From positions 112,436-176,435 of the forward strand of contig NZ_VJXY01000011.1 of the NCBI RefSeq assembly GCF_014831675.1: a stretch of DNA of 64,000 nucleotides, written 5' to 3'. A model generated the notes under the pieces. It ran no database searches, was not told the origin of the DNA, and worked only from the letters and a program-made list of their open reading frames with translations. This document shows, one piece after another, positions 8,339 to 16,079 of the stretch. This DNA comes from Komarekiella delphini-convector SJRDD-AB1. Lineage in GTDB: Bacteria; Cyanobacteriota; Cyanobacteriia; Cyanobacteriales; Nostocaceae. The position numbers were made by a program, and so were the translations under genes. Positions within the stretch are counted from its first letter, which is position 1. Every line of letters begins with the position of its first letter.

Positions 8339-8636
8339 CGGTTGCTAGAACAAAAGGGGCTAGACAGAATATAGAAGTCTATAATGCTCGTGAAATCTGT
8401 TTTTTTGTTTGTTTTTAACTGTCTAGCTTATTCTTAACTGTACTGTACTAGTACAGCATGATGGAACCAAACCACTCATTCTCAATTAATGAAACGCTTG
8501 CGCTATGGGAATTACGAATTCCGTAGCGGTACTAGTCATTAGTTACAAGTTATGAGTTATCAGTCGTAAGTTATTAGTTATGAGTTATTAGTTATGTACT
8601 AATAAGAAATGGCTAATGATAAATGATTAATGACTA
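8339..8636. repeat. Repeat-rich spacer before thiO-thiG
   Basis: Holds a spaced inverted repeat GCTAGACAG/CTGTCTAGC (about 8359 and 8420), the palindrome CTGTACTAGTACAG near 8443-8456, and from about 8535 degenerate copies of the TTAGTTATGA / TAATGACTA short tandem repeat running up to the ATG at 8637. No gene seen. Confidence 0.6.
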
Positions 8637-10730
8637 ATGACTAGTGAGATTGTAATTATTGGTGGTGGCGTTATTGGTTTAGCGATCGCCATTGAACTAA
8701 AACTGCGCGGGACACATGTCACCGTGCTTTGTCGTGATTTCTGTGCCGCAGCTACCCACGCCGCCGCTGGGATGTTAGCACCAGATGCGGAAAACATCCC
8801 GAATGAGGCAATGCGCTCGTTGTGTTGGCGATCGCGTGCTCTATATCCTGACTGGACACATAAACTTGAAGAACTAACAGGTTTAAATACTGATTACTGG
8901 CCATGCGGTATCCTAGCACCCGTTTATGAAGAGAGTAGGGGAGTAAGGGAGAAAGAGGCAGGAGAGCAAGAATTGCTTTCTACTTCTCCTTTGCCCCCCT
9001 ACCCCTCTGCCCCTCTGTCCCTCCGCCCCTCCGCTAGCGAAGAATCCCCGGCTTACTGGTTAGACAAAGAGGCAATTCATCAATATCAGCCAGGATTGGG
9101 AGCAGAAGTCGCTGGTGGTTGGTGGTATCCTGAAGATGCACAAGTTGATAATCGAGCTTTAGCACATGTACTGTGGACAGCGGCCGAATCCCTTGGTGTT
9201 GAACTCAGACAAGGCATTACAGTAGAAGCAATTAGGCAACAACAGGGACAAGTTATTGGTGTTCAAACCAATGCTGGAGTAATCCGCGCTGCACATTATG
9301 TTTTAGCTACGGGTGCTTGGTCAAATGAATTATTACCACTACCCGTTTGTCCCAGAAAAGGACAAATGTTGAGTGTACAAGTACCCGAATTGCCAGAATT
9401 GCCCTTGCAGCGGGTTTTGTTTGGGCAGGATATTTACATTGTACCGAGACGCGATCGCGCAGCGTCTTTAAAAGAGAAGCGATCACTCGTTATTGGGGCA
9501 ACAGTTGAAGATGTTGGCTTTACCCCCCACAACACCCCAAAAGGCATTCAAACACTACTACAAGCAGCTATCCGCCTATATCCTCAATTACAGGATTATC
9601 CTATCCAAGAATTCTGGTGGGGATTTCGCCCAGCCACACCCGACGAATTGCCCATCCTTGGTACTAGCCATTGTAAAAATTTAACCCTTGCCACTGGTCA
9701 TTACCGCAATGGAATTCTGCTTGCACCCATAACAGCAGCATTGATAGCCGATTTAATCTGTCAGCAGAAGTTTGATCCTTTACTTTCTAATTTTCACTAT
9801 TCGCGCTTTCACGCTCAGCTATCTACTAACACTTCCATGCTTACTCACTCTGCCAATTTTTCCAACGGGCATCGCCCTACAATATCCTCGCAAGACTCAG
9901 CACGGGCTAAACGCCCCGCTACCGCTAACAGCACTCAAGACTCAGCACTCACTATCGCTGGCAAAACCTTCCAATCTCGCTTACTAACGGGAACTGGCAA
10001 ATATCGCAGCATTGAGGAAATGCAACAAAGTGTTGCCGCTAGCGACTGTCAGATTGTCACTGTAGCTGTGCGACGGGTACAAACCAAAGCACCAGGACAT
10101 GAAGGTTTAGCTGAAGCCCTAGATTGGACAAAAATCTGGATGTTACCTAATACCGCAGGTTGTCAAACAGCCGAAGAAGCGATTAGGGTTGCCCGTTTAG
10201 GGCGAGAAATGGCGAAATTGTTGGGGCAAGAAGATAACAACTTCGTAAAGTTAGAAGTAATACCTGATCTTAAGTATTTACTCCCAGATCCGATTGGGAC
10301 ACTACAAGCAGCAGAACAACTAGTAAAAGAAGGCTTTGCGGTATTACCTTATATCAACGCTGACCCCATGTTAGCCAAGCGTTTAGAAGATGTAGGCTGT
10401 GCCACGGTGATGCCTTTAGCTTCGCCGATTGGTTCTGGACAAGGGCTGAAAACAACTGCCAATATCCAAATAATTATCGAAAATGCAACTGTGCCAGTGG
10501 TTGTAGATGCCGGTATTGCCTCACCCTCCCAAGCCGCAGAGGCGATGGAATTGGGGGCAGATGCTTTGTTGATTAATAGTGCGATCGCTCTTGCCCAAAA
10601 TCCAGAAGCAATGGCTCGTGCCATGAATTTGGCAACAGTTGCCGGTCGTCTAGCATATCTTGCCGGCAGAATGCCCATCAAAGACTACGCCAGCCCTAGT
10701 TCACCTCTGACTGGGACAATTACTAGTTAG
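8637..10730 (+). CDS. thiO-thiG: Bifunctional glycine oxidase ThiO - thiazole synthase ThiG fusion
   Basis: 697 residues. Residues 1-385 are ThiO (FAD motif [18 protein letters not shown]-terminal [15 protein letters not shown]), which oxidises glycine to the imine used for thiazole. Residues about 436-697 are ThiG ([18 protein letters not shown]..., [35 protein letters not shown]). Such fusions are known in cyanobacteria. Two stretches look foreign: residues about 99-138, encoded at 8930-9050 by a CCCCTCTGCC-type repeat, and the linker about 404-438, encoded near 9885-9950 by CTCAGCACGGGCTAAACGCC / CCGCTAACAGCACTC sequence that recurs between genes at 571-594 and 46919-46938. Thiamine pathway; cytoplasmic. 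Confidence 0.93.
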   Translation: MTSEIVIIGGGVIGLAIAIELKLRGTHVTVLCRDFCAAATHAAAGMLAPDAENIPNEAMRSLCWRSRALYPDWTHKLEELTGLNTDYWPCGILAPVYEESRGVREKEAGEQELLSTSPLPPYPSAPLSLRPSASEESPAYWLDKEAIHQYQPGLGAEVAGGWWYPEDAQVDNRALAHVLWTAAESLGVELRQGITVEAIRQQQGQVIGVQTNAGVIRAAHYVLATGAWSNELLPLPVCPRKGQMLSVQVPELPELPLQRVLFGQDIYIVPRRDRAASLKEKRSLVIGATVEDVGFTPHNTPKGIQTLLQAAIRLYPQLQDYPIQEFWWGFRPATPDELPILGTSHCKNLTLATGHYRNGILLAPITAALIADLICQQKFDPLLSNFHYSRFHAQLSTNTSMLTHSANFSNGHRPTISSQDSARAKRPATANSTQDSALTIAGKTFQSRLLTGTGKYRSIEEMQQSVAASDCQIVTVAVRRVQTKAPGHEGLAEALDWTKIWMLPNTAGCQTAEEAIRVARLGREMAKLLGQEDNNFVKLEVIPDLKYLLPDPIGTLQAAEQLVKEGFAVLPYINADPMLAKRLEDVGCATVMPLASPIGSGQGLKTTANIQIIIENATVPVVVDAGIASPSQAAEAMELGADALLINSAIALAQNPEAMARAMNLATVAGRLAYLAGRMPIKDYASPSSPLTGTITS

Positions 10731-11087
10731 GGGATTGGGGATTGGGGACTGGGGAACTCGGGGCCCCCTCTGGGGATAAGGGGCAATGGGGACTGGGGAC
10801 ACTTCTCTTCTCTACATTCGCGTAGCGTGCCGTAGACAAATGCTACGCCAACGAGACGCTGCGCGTAGCTTGCTTCCCCGTAGGGGTACGACAAGCTCAG
10901 GGCAGCGCAGTACAGCGCTGGGGACTGGGAGGAATTATTGAAGAAGTCACTCTCTTGTCTACCTTGTCTTTTTTCAATGCCCAATGCCCTATGCCCAATG
11001 TAACGATTTATCTCCTATGTGGAGGGCAAAATATAAAGTTTATGTAACATTAAGTGAAGAATAAGATTAAGATAAAGGACTTAATTC
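10731..11087. repeat. Composite repeat region and psb34 upstream sequence
   Basis: From 10731 to about 10760 a GGGGATTGGGGACTGGGGA tract, then about 10800-10930 a GC-rich mosaic with GCGTAGC, CCCCGTAGGGG and AGCGCTGGGGACTGGGA pieces, then TGCCCAATGCCC units at 10977-11000. The last 80 bases are AT-rich and should contain the psb34 promoter. No ORF with coding character. Confidence 0.65.
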
Positions 11088-11264
11088 ATGCCCTATACAA
11101 ATGAAGAAGGCGGTCTTCTGAACAATTTTGCGCGAGAACCGAAGATTTATCAAGCAGAACCTCCCACTGATGGACAAAAGCGAACCTATATTTTCTTTGG
11201 TATCGCTGCTACAGTTTTGGTTGGTAGCTTGATTGTGGTAGCCTTCTTTGTTTCCAACAGTTGA
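11088..11264 (+). CDS. psb34: Photosystem II assembly protein Psb34
   Basis: 58 residues beginning MPYTNEEGGLLNNFAREPKI and continuing YQAEPPTDGQKR before one C-terminal membrane helix (about 34-54). This N-terminal pattern and size match the Psb34 family (Ssl1498 of Synechocystis), a small thylakoid protein associated with CP47-containing photosystem II assembly intermediates and high-light-inducible proteins. AAAGGA lies about 11 bases before the ATG. Monocistronic, with a hairpin terminator just downstream. Confidence 0.85.
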   Translation: MPYTNEEGGLLNNFAREPKIYQAEPPTDGQKRTYIFFGIAATVLVGSLIVVAFFVSNS

Positions 11265-11305
11265 GCATCAACCATTTTAATAAAACTTCATCGTTTTGGT
11301 TTTTC

Positions 11306-11345
11306 AGGTTCCGATTTTAGTAGGAGCCTGCTTTTTTATTTTTTG
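11306..11345 (+). terminator. Intrinsic terminator after psb34
   Basis: Arms AGGTTCC (11306-11312) and GGAGCCT (11323-11329), paired with one G-U, followed by GCTTTTTTATTTTTT. Classic hairpin plus T-run about 40 bases after the stop. Confidence 0.75.
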
Positions 11346-11527
11346 TTAAAATTGAATTAGATGTTAAGTATAATTATATACTTTTTAACTCTACCAAATC
11401 TTGAAGGCTCGATTAATCCTGAGCAGAACCTACATTCACTTAAAAATCATTGTCATCATGAGATTTTTAGTCTGCTTGGATGCGTCCAGAAGAGGGATAT
11501 ACATTGTGTCTTGGCTCTTTAGCCGCC

Positions 11528-13732
11528 ATGAGCGTGAATGATACTGTACACAACGATAATTTTGCTTGGAATCGGCAAGTATACCAACGCCTAAAACTTG
11601 CCCTAAGTCTTGGCTTGCGGCGACAACTCTTTCTAGCAGTGTGTGATGATTTACACTTAAGAAACCAAGTTGCGGCTCGTTTGCACTCTACATTGGCTTA
11701 TCCTGTTGGACAAGTGCTATATCAGCCATCAGATACACAAGAAAATAGCACTCCAGCCTATCCGCGATTAGTCACGTTGCGGTTAAATCTAAACGATCCC
11801 AATCCTATAGTTCAGATAAATCAATGGTTGGCTAATTATCCACCACCAATTGTTGGGGCATCAAAAGATACTCCAGGAAAGTCCTTGCCAATACCAGGAT
11901 TTCAGATTGTAGGGGTGGAGCAGCTAACCAAGCAACCAGTAGCAATACAGCGTTTATTTTTGCACTATCTGCGCTTAAGCGAACAATATTTCTCTACCCA
12001 AGAGTCCAGCCGATTTCTAGACTCTAATCTCTTGTTGTGGATACCGCGTCCTTGGTTGTCAGCTATTCAGCAATCAGCACCACAGTTTTGGCGTTGCCGT
12101 ACTGGCGTATTTACGTTTGCTGGAGAACCGACACCAACGACGCACAATTCAGGTTATCCAGAACGTTTTTCTAGTTCGAGAAGTTTGGATTTAGGAAATC
12201 TTGAGCAACCGATTCCAGATGAATCAGTCACCCCAGCAGAACTCAGAACAGTGGCTACTGAGATGAAGTTTGAGGATTACGATTTTCAGACACAAGCGAA
12301 TCACCAACACAAAAGTCAGGAAGTTTCGTCGCCAATAGTGGATTTATTAAATACTGTGCCACAGCCACAGGAATTTACTACTAGGTCTGCCAGTGGGAGT
12401 AATGACCAATCGCTGTCGTCTTTATCTCACATTAGCAGCGAATTAACGGAGCTAGTCATAGCAACAATTAATACGAAGATTGCTCAAGACTCAGAGGATT
12501 ACTGGCAACCGCAGTACATTTTGTTAGAGATTGAAGCATTACACTCACAGCAAGCTTCAGGAGAGTTACTGGCAGAAGCTTATCATCGTTTGGGTAGCTT
12601 ATATCGCCTTCGTATTGAGCAAGGACAGTCAACTTTAGAAAATCTGATGGTAGCAATTATTGCTTATCAGGAGGCAATTAGCTACGACGAAACCTCAAGT
12701 CAACTACCAGATATCTTAAATGACTTGGGTACACTCTACTGGATGCTATACCGTACACCACCCAATTTGGAAGAGGGACAAACTTATATAGAGCAGGCAA
12801 TAGAATTTTATCAGTTGGCATTAAAGCTGCTCTCGCCAGAGACACATCCAGAAACTTACGCTCGTGTGCAAAATAATCTGGGGACAGCTTATGGTGATTT
12901 AGCTCGTTTTTCTAATCAATCTGAGAACTGGCAGCAAGCGGTTTCAGCTTACAGCGAAGCACTCCGCTATCGGACAGCTGACATGGATTCATTAAAGTAT
13001 GCGGCTTGTCAGAATAATTTGGGTACTGCCTACTGGCATTTAGGGCAATATAATCAACCGATTGTGCATTTAAAGAAAGCGATCGCAGCTTACAATCAGG
13101 CACTCATACATTACAGCCCTGAACAAGAACCACTCAAGTATGGCATGATTCAAAATAACATCGGTACTGCCTGCTGGAATCTGGCACAATACGAACAACC
13201 AGCAGAAAATCTCCAGCTAGCAATTGATGTCTATCGTGAAGCTCTCAAGTATCGCACTCCAGCACATGTTCCGAGTGCCTGCGCCGCCACACACAATAAT
13301 CTAGGCACTGCCTACTGGCATTTAGCAAACCTATCTCAAACAACTAAAGAGGTACGACAAAAGTATCTGCAACTATGTATTAGCGCTTACGAAGAAGCTA
13401 TTGCTTTAGCTCACTCACTTAACGATACTTCTTTAAGTTTTGATTTGCTGGCTACTCACAATAACCTGGGACTAGCCCATTATCAGCTAGTAGTAGATAA
13501 TTCTTTCAATGGTGATAAACCAACGCGTTCTCAACACCTAGAATCAGCATTAGATAACCATTTGCAAGCCTTAAATGGATTGAGCAAACAACCAGAACTT
13601 TATCAAACAACCTTTGCTTATGTGGTGAAGGTTATACGTGCTTTCCATAGTGAGTTAGGGATACAGGGACAAAATCTGGCTTTATCTAAAGTTCCTAGTC
13701 AGTTGTTACCAGAAATTTTGTCTAAGTTGTAG
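11528..13732 (+). CDS. Tetratricopeptide-repeat protein
   Basis: 734 residues from the ATG at 11528 (MSVNDTVHNDNFAWNRQVY); an in-frame ATG at 11480 would add 16 residues of unlike composition. Residues about 1-210 form a globular domain (LKLALSLGLRRQLFLAVCDD...) and the C-terminal 400 residues hold at least five 42-50-residue TPR units with recurring NNLGTAYWHLA-type helices. TPRs bind partner proteins; the partner is unknown. No signal peptide. The middle (about 215-330) is Ser/Pro/Gln-rich linker. Confidence 0.85.
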   Translation: MSVNDTVHNDNFAWNRQVYQRLKLALSLGLRRQLFLAVCDDLHLRNQVAARLHSTLAYPVGQVLYQPSDTQENSTPAYPRLVTLRLNLNDPNPIVQINQWLANYPPPIVGASKDTPGKSLPIPGFQIVGVEQLTKQPVAIQRLFLHYLRLSEQYFSTQESSRFLDSNLLLWIPRPWLSAIQQSAPQFWRCRTGVFTFAGEPTPTTHNSGYPERFSSSRSLDLGNLEQPIPDESVTPAELRTVATEMKFEDYDFQTQANHQHKSQEVSSPIVDLLNTVPQPQEFTTRSASGSNDQSLSSLSHISSELTELVIATINTKIAQDSEDYWQPQYILLEIEALHSQQASGELLAEAYHRLGSLYRLRIEQGQSTLENLMVAIIAYQEAISYDETSSQLPDILNDLGTLYWMLYRTPPNLEEGQTYIEQAIEFYQLALKLLSPETHPETYARVQNNLGTAYGDLARFSNQSENWQQAVSAYSEALRYRTADMDSLKYAACQNNLGTAYWHLGQYNQPIVHLKKAIAAYNQALIHYSPEQEPLKYGMIQNNIGTACWNLAQYEQPAENLQLAIDVYREALKYRTPAHVPSACAATHNNLGTAYWHLANLSQTTKEVRQKYLQLCISAYEEAIALAHSLNDTSLSFDLLATHNNLGLAHYQLVVDNSFNGDKPTRSQHLESALDNHLQALNGLSKQPELYQTTFAYVVKVIRAFHSELGIQGQNLALSKVPSQLLPEILSKL

Positions 13733-13978
13733 TTTTATAAATTATTTTTTTACCACAAAGGCACAAAGACACAAAGAAAAAATATTTTTACCACTAGCTA
13801 ATCTAAAACATCTTCAACAAGTTGAGAAGCAGAATAAACCCTTGGAGAAAAATGATCGATGGCTGGCTATGTAATTAAAACGTTTTACCACTCAACGGTA
13901 AAAGTTAGATAATAAAAAAATGACCGCAGTTATTTCTTATTTCTTTATTTAATAACTTCACATAGCGAGGCAATAACC
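13733..13978. other. AT-rich spacer
   Basis: Contains the common CACAAAGGCACAAAGACACAAAG repeat motif at about 13755-13777 and an inverted repeat TTTTACC/GGTAAAA near 13884-13904. No gene seen. Confidence 0.4.
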
Positions 13979-14106
13979 ATGCAAAATATCACCAGAATTA
14001 CCCGCAATCCAGAAGTGATGGGTGGTAAACCCTGCATTCGATGCGTGTCACCGTTGGTACTATCGTTGGGTTAATGGCATCTGGACACAGCAATTTAATA
14101 GTATAA
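13979..14106 (+). pseudogene. Frameshifted and truncated DUF433 (antitoxin-like) gene
   Basis: The ATG at 13979 reads MQNITRITRNPEVMGGKPCIR, the normal DUF433 N-terminus, then runs out of frame. The continuation RVTVGTIVGLMASGHS, which normally follows GKPCIRG, is present in another frame from 14041 and stops at 14106. The C-terminal half of the domain is absent. DUF433 proteins are often antitoxins of type II modules; no toxin gene is left beside it. Confidence 0.75.
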
Positions 14107-14130
14107 GATTTGTATTTATAGGTTTTGCTT

Positions 14131-14510
14131 AAGCTGTAGTAACAACAACATAAGCGTTTGCTAAAAATGAACAAGCTGTAGTAACTACAATAATTTCATA
14201 TATAAGTTTTGTTTAAGCTGTAGTAACAACAACATAAGCGTTTGCTACAAATAAACAAGCTCTAGTAACTACAATAACTTTATATATAAGTTTTGCTTAA
14301 AGTGTATTAACAACAGCATAAGCGTTTGCTATAAATAAACAAGCTCTAGTAACTACAATAACTTCATTAGTAACATCCGCTTCTGTGTGCGTAACAAATG
14401 CCTAAGCTGTCGTAACGACAACAACTTTATTCGTAAGGTCTGCTTCTTTGTTTGTAATGAATGACCAAGTTGTTGTTGCCACGGGAACTTTATTTATAAC
14501 GTCGCTGCGG
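14131..14510. repeat. Degenerate tandem array with 21-bp periodicity
   Basis: Copies of AAGCTGTAGTAACNACAA begin at 14131, 14173, 14215, 14257, 14299, 14341, 14404 and 14467, i.e. steps of 42 (five times) then 63 (twice), all multiples of 21. Alternate copies share AAGCGTTTGCTANAAATNAAC. In one plus-strand frame the units read as QAVVTTI / AFATNKQALVTT-like peptides, but a TAA recurs at the equivalent place in successive copies, so the array expanded as non-coding DNA or from an already dead gene. Confidence 0.75.
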
Positions 14511-14555
14511 CAAAAGTACTTAAATTATTCTTGTGAAGAGGATTCTCTTTTAGCT

Positions 14556-14897
14556 TTACATTGCACGAGTAGCAAAATTAGACTGATGCCAAGCTTGATA
14601 TAAATCGGGGTAAGGCATATTCTGGGCGCATTTCCCGGTTAAATTGTAGTACTCATGAGCCAAGCGCTGATGACTACTTAAAGCTTTGACTACTGCAAAC
14701 AGATGGTTATTGTCTTGTAGAATTTGCTCTAAGCTATATACTGCCTGCCTACGAATGGGGTTATATACATCAGTTGATGGCAGCAGTTGCACCAAGGCTG
14801 CGATCGCACTTTCATTGCCTGTGCCGATTTTCTTTAGTGGTTTAGAAAGTATAGCAGCGATCGCAGTTACAACAGCCGTCAACAGTATCACATCCAT
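14556..14897 (-). CDS. HEAT-repeat fragment resembling the C-terminus of NACHT/HEAT proteins
   Basis: 113 residues. After a hydrophobic start (VILLTAVVTAIAAILS) come GNESAIAALVQLL and IRRQAVYSLEQILQ, typical HEAT helices, and the ending NMPYPDLYQAWHQ that I associate with the C-termini of large cyanobacterial NACHT-type proteins. The rest of such a gene is not present, so this may be a remnant re-fitted with a new N-terminus, or a genuine short membrane-anchored protein. Neighbouring decay (DUF433 remnant, tandem array) favours a remnant. Confidence 0.5.
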   Translation of the reverse strand: MDVILLTAVVTAIAAILSKPLKKIGTGNESAIAALVQLLPSTDVYNPIRRQAVYSLEQILQDNNHLFAVVKALSSHQRLAHEYYNLTGKCAQNMPYPDLYQAWHQSNFATRAM

Positions 14898-15044
14898 AAA
14901 TTTACTACAAACTCAGTATATGTAAAAATTACTTCAATTTTCACACATACCCTTTCACAAAAATATGGCACTAATAGAATCCTAGGAATCGAAGCCGTGG
15001 AAGTGTCAAAATGTTATGTGTAAACTTTATTCACAAAATCACTT

Positions 15045-15329
15045 ATGCCGAAAGCAATTTGGAATGGAACTGTTTTAGCCGAGAGCGATAACACCGTAGT
15101 TGTGGAAGGCAACCATTATTTTCCTGCTGATGCCATTAACAAGCAGTACTTTCAAGAAAGTAACACCCACACTACTTGTCCTTGGAAAGGTGTCGCCAAC
15201 TATTACAGTATCGATGTTGATGGTCAAGTCAACAAAGACGCCGCATGGTACTATCCCAGTGCCAAAGAAAAGGCTAAAAATATTGAGGGATATGTTGCCT
15301 TCTGGAAAGGTGTAAAAGTCGAGGCTTAG
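15045..15329 (+). CDS. DUF427 domain protein
   Basis: 94 residues, the full length of a one-domain DUF427 protein: MPKAIWNGTVLAESDNTVVVEGNHYFP at the start (quoted in part), NTHTTCPWKGVANYYS in the middle and DAAWYYPSAKEKAKNI near the end, all hallmarks of the family. The biochemical function of DUF427 is not established. Monocistronic; a strong hairpin follows the stop. Confidence 0.9.
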   Translation: MPKAIWNGTVLAESDNTVVVEGNHYFPADAINKQYFQESNTHTTCPWKGVANYYSIDVDGQVNKDAAWYYPSAKEKAKNIEGYVAFWKGVKVEA

Positions 15330-15334
15330 CTTAT

Positions 15335-15360
15335 AGGGTGGGCATTAAAATGCCCACCCT
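15335..15360. terminator. Perfect 12-bp-stem hairpin after the DUF427 gene
   Basis: AGGGTGGGCATT, AA, AATGCCCACCCT: 12 paired bases, GC-rich at the base, 6 bases after the stop. No T-run on either strand, so it may act as a transcript-end stabiliser or be a dispersed repeat. Confidence 0.6.
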
Positions 15361-15446
15361 ACTATGGTTTATTTGTATAAAACCCGCTGTAACTCCAAAT
15401 TTCCAGCAATAATTAAACTAAAAATTGCTATTAATAACAATACCTT

Positions 15447-15884
15447 CTATTCCCTAGCAATAACTATATCGTTAGACTTGATGACTGCATAGGCTTCTGT
15501 TCCTTCAGACAGTTCCAATTCCTCTGCTGAGACTCTGGTAATCATCGAGGTTAACTCAACTTTGTGAACAATTTCTAGCGTCACTTCAGTATTAACTGCT
15601 CCTGTAATCACTCGTTTAACAACTCCCTTAAGCACATTACGGGAGCTAACTTTTAGTAATTTCTTTTGACTATTAATTTTTATATCAGGAGCGTCAACAT
15701 CCTCTTTGATCTTTTGTTTGGTTGGTATTGGTGCTGGTGCTGAAGAGTGATCATTAAGACCGCGTACTAGTTCTCGGAGGATCTCAGTTTTTGTACGCTG
15801 AGACTGCTGGCAGAATTCTTCTAGAATTTTCCGCTCCTCTTCTGATGTTTGAAATGTGACCCATCCTTGTTCTTTTCTTGGCAT
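15447..15884 (-). CDS. Ribbon-helix-helix / Mop (TOBE) domain regulator
   Basis: 145 residues from the ATG at 15884; the longer frame from 15986 adds 34 atypical residues that would be translated from the operator-like region. Residues 1-50 (VTFQTSEEERKILEEFCQQ, TKTEILRELVRGL) resemble a ribbon-helix-helix DNA-binding fold. Residues about 77-145 (SSRNVLKGVVKRVITGAVNTEV..., GTEAYAVIKSNDIVIA) are a Mop/TOBE domain, which binds molybdate or tungstate in ModE/ModG proteins. This suggests an oxyanion-sensing repressor with a different DNA-binding domain from classical ModE. No molybdate transporter genes lie next to it. Confidence 0.8.
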   Translation of the reverse strand: MPRKEQGWVTFQTSEEERKILEEFCQQSQRTKTEILRELVRGLNDHSSAPAPIPTKQKIKEDVDAPDIKINSQKKLLKVSSRNVLKGVVKRVITGAVNTEVTLEIVHKVELTSMITRVSAEELELSEGTEAYAVIKSNDIVIARE

Positions 15885-15888
15885 ATTT

Positions 15889-15945
15889 TTACCAATTGAA
15901 TTGGTATATACTTCTGAGCTTGGTATGATTTTACCAATTGTCAAT
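15889..15945 (-). promoter_or_regulatory. Two inverted-repeat operator candidates upstream of the RHH-Mop gene
   Basis: TACCAATTGAATTGGTA is a perfect inverted repeat 6 bases before the start codon; about 15 bases further upstream TTGGTATGATTTTACCAA repeats the TTGGTA/TACCAA half-sites. TTTTACCAATTG occurs twice. Such clustered half-sites immediately before a ribbon-helix-helix gene suggest autoregulation. Confidence 0.5.
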
Positions 15946-16079
15946 CCTCCAAAGCAGAATCTATCTGAGGCTATGTATGGTGACAAGCCTTTTGGGTACT
16001 CTTCTTTTTAGAAAATGCAGTCGCTTGGGTCGAGAAAATGCGACTTGCTACCTCATACAAAGCCTTCCTCCGGTTGAAC

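Noticed and set aside
14131-14510. CRISPR array
   Set aside because: Units are contiguous degenerate repeats with 21/42/63-base spacing and no unique spacers or cas genes.
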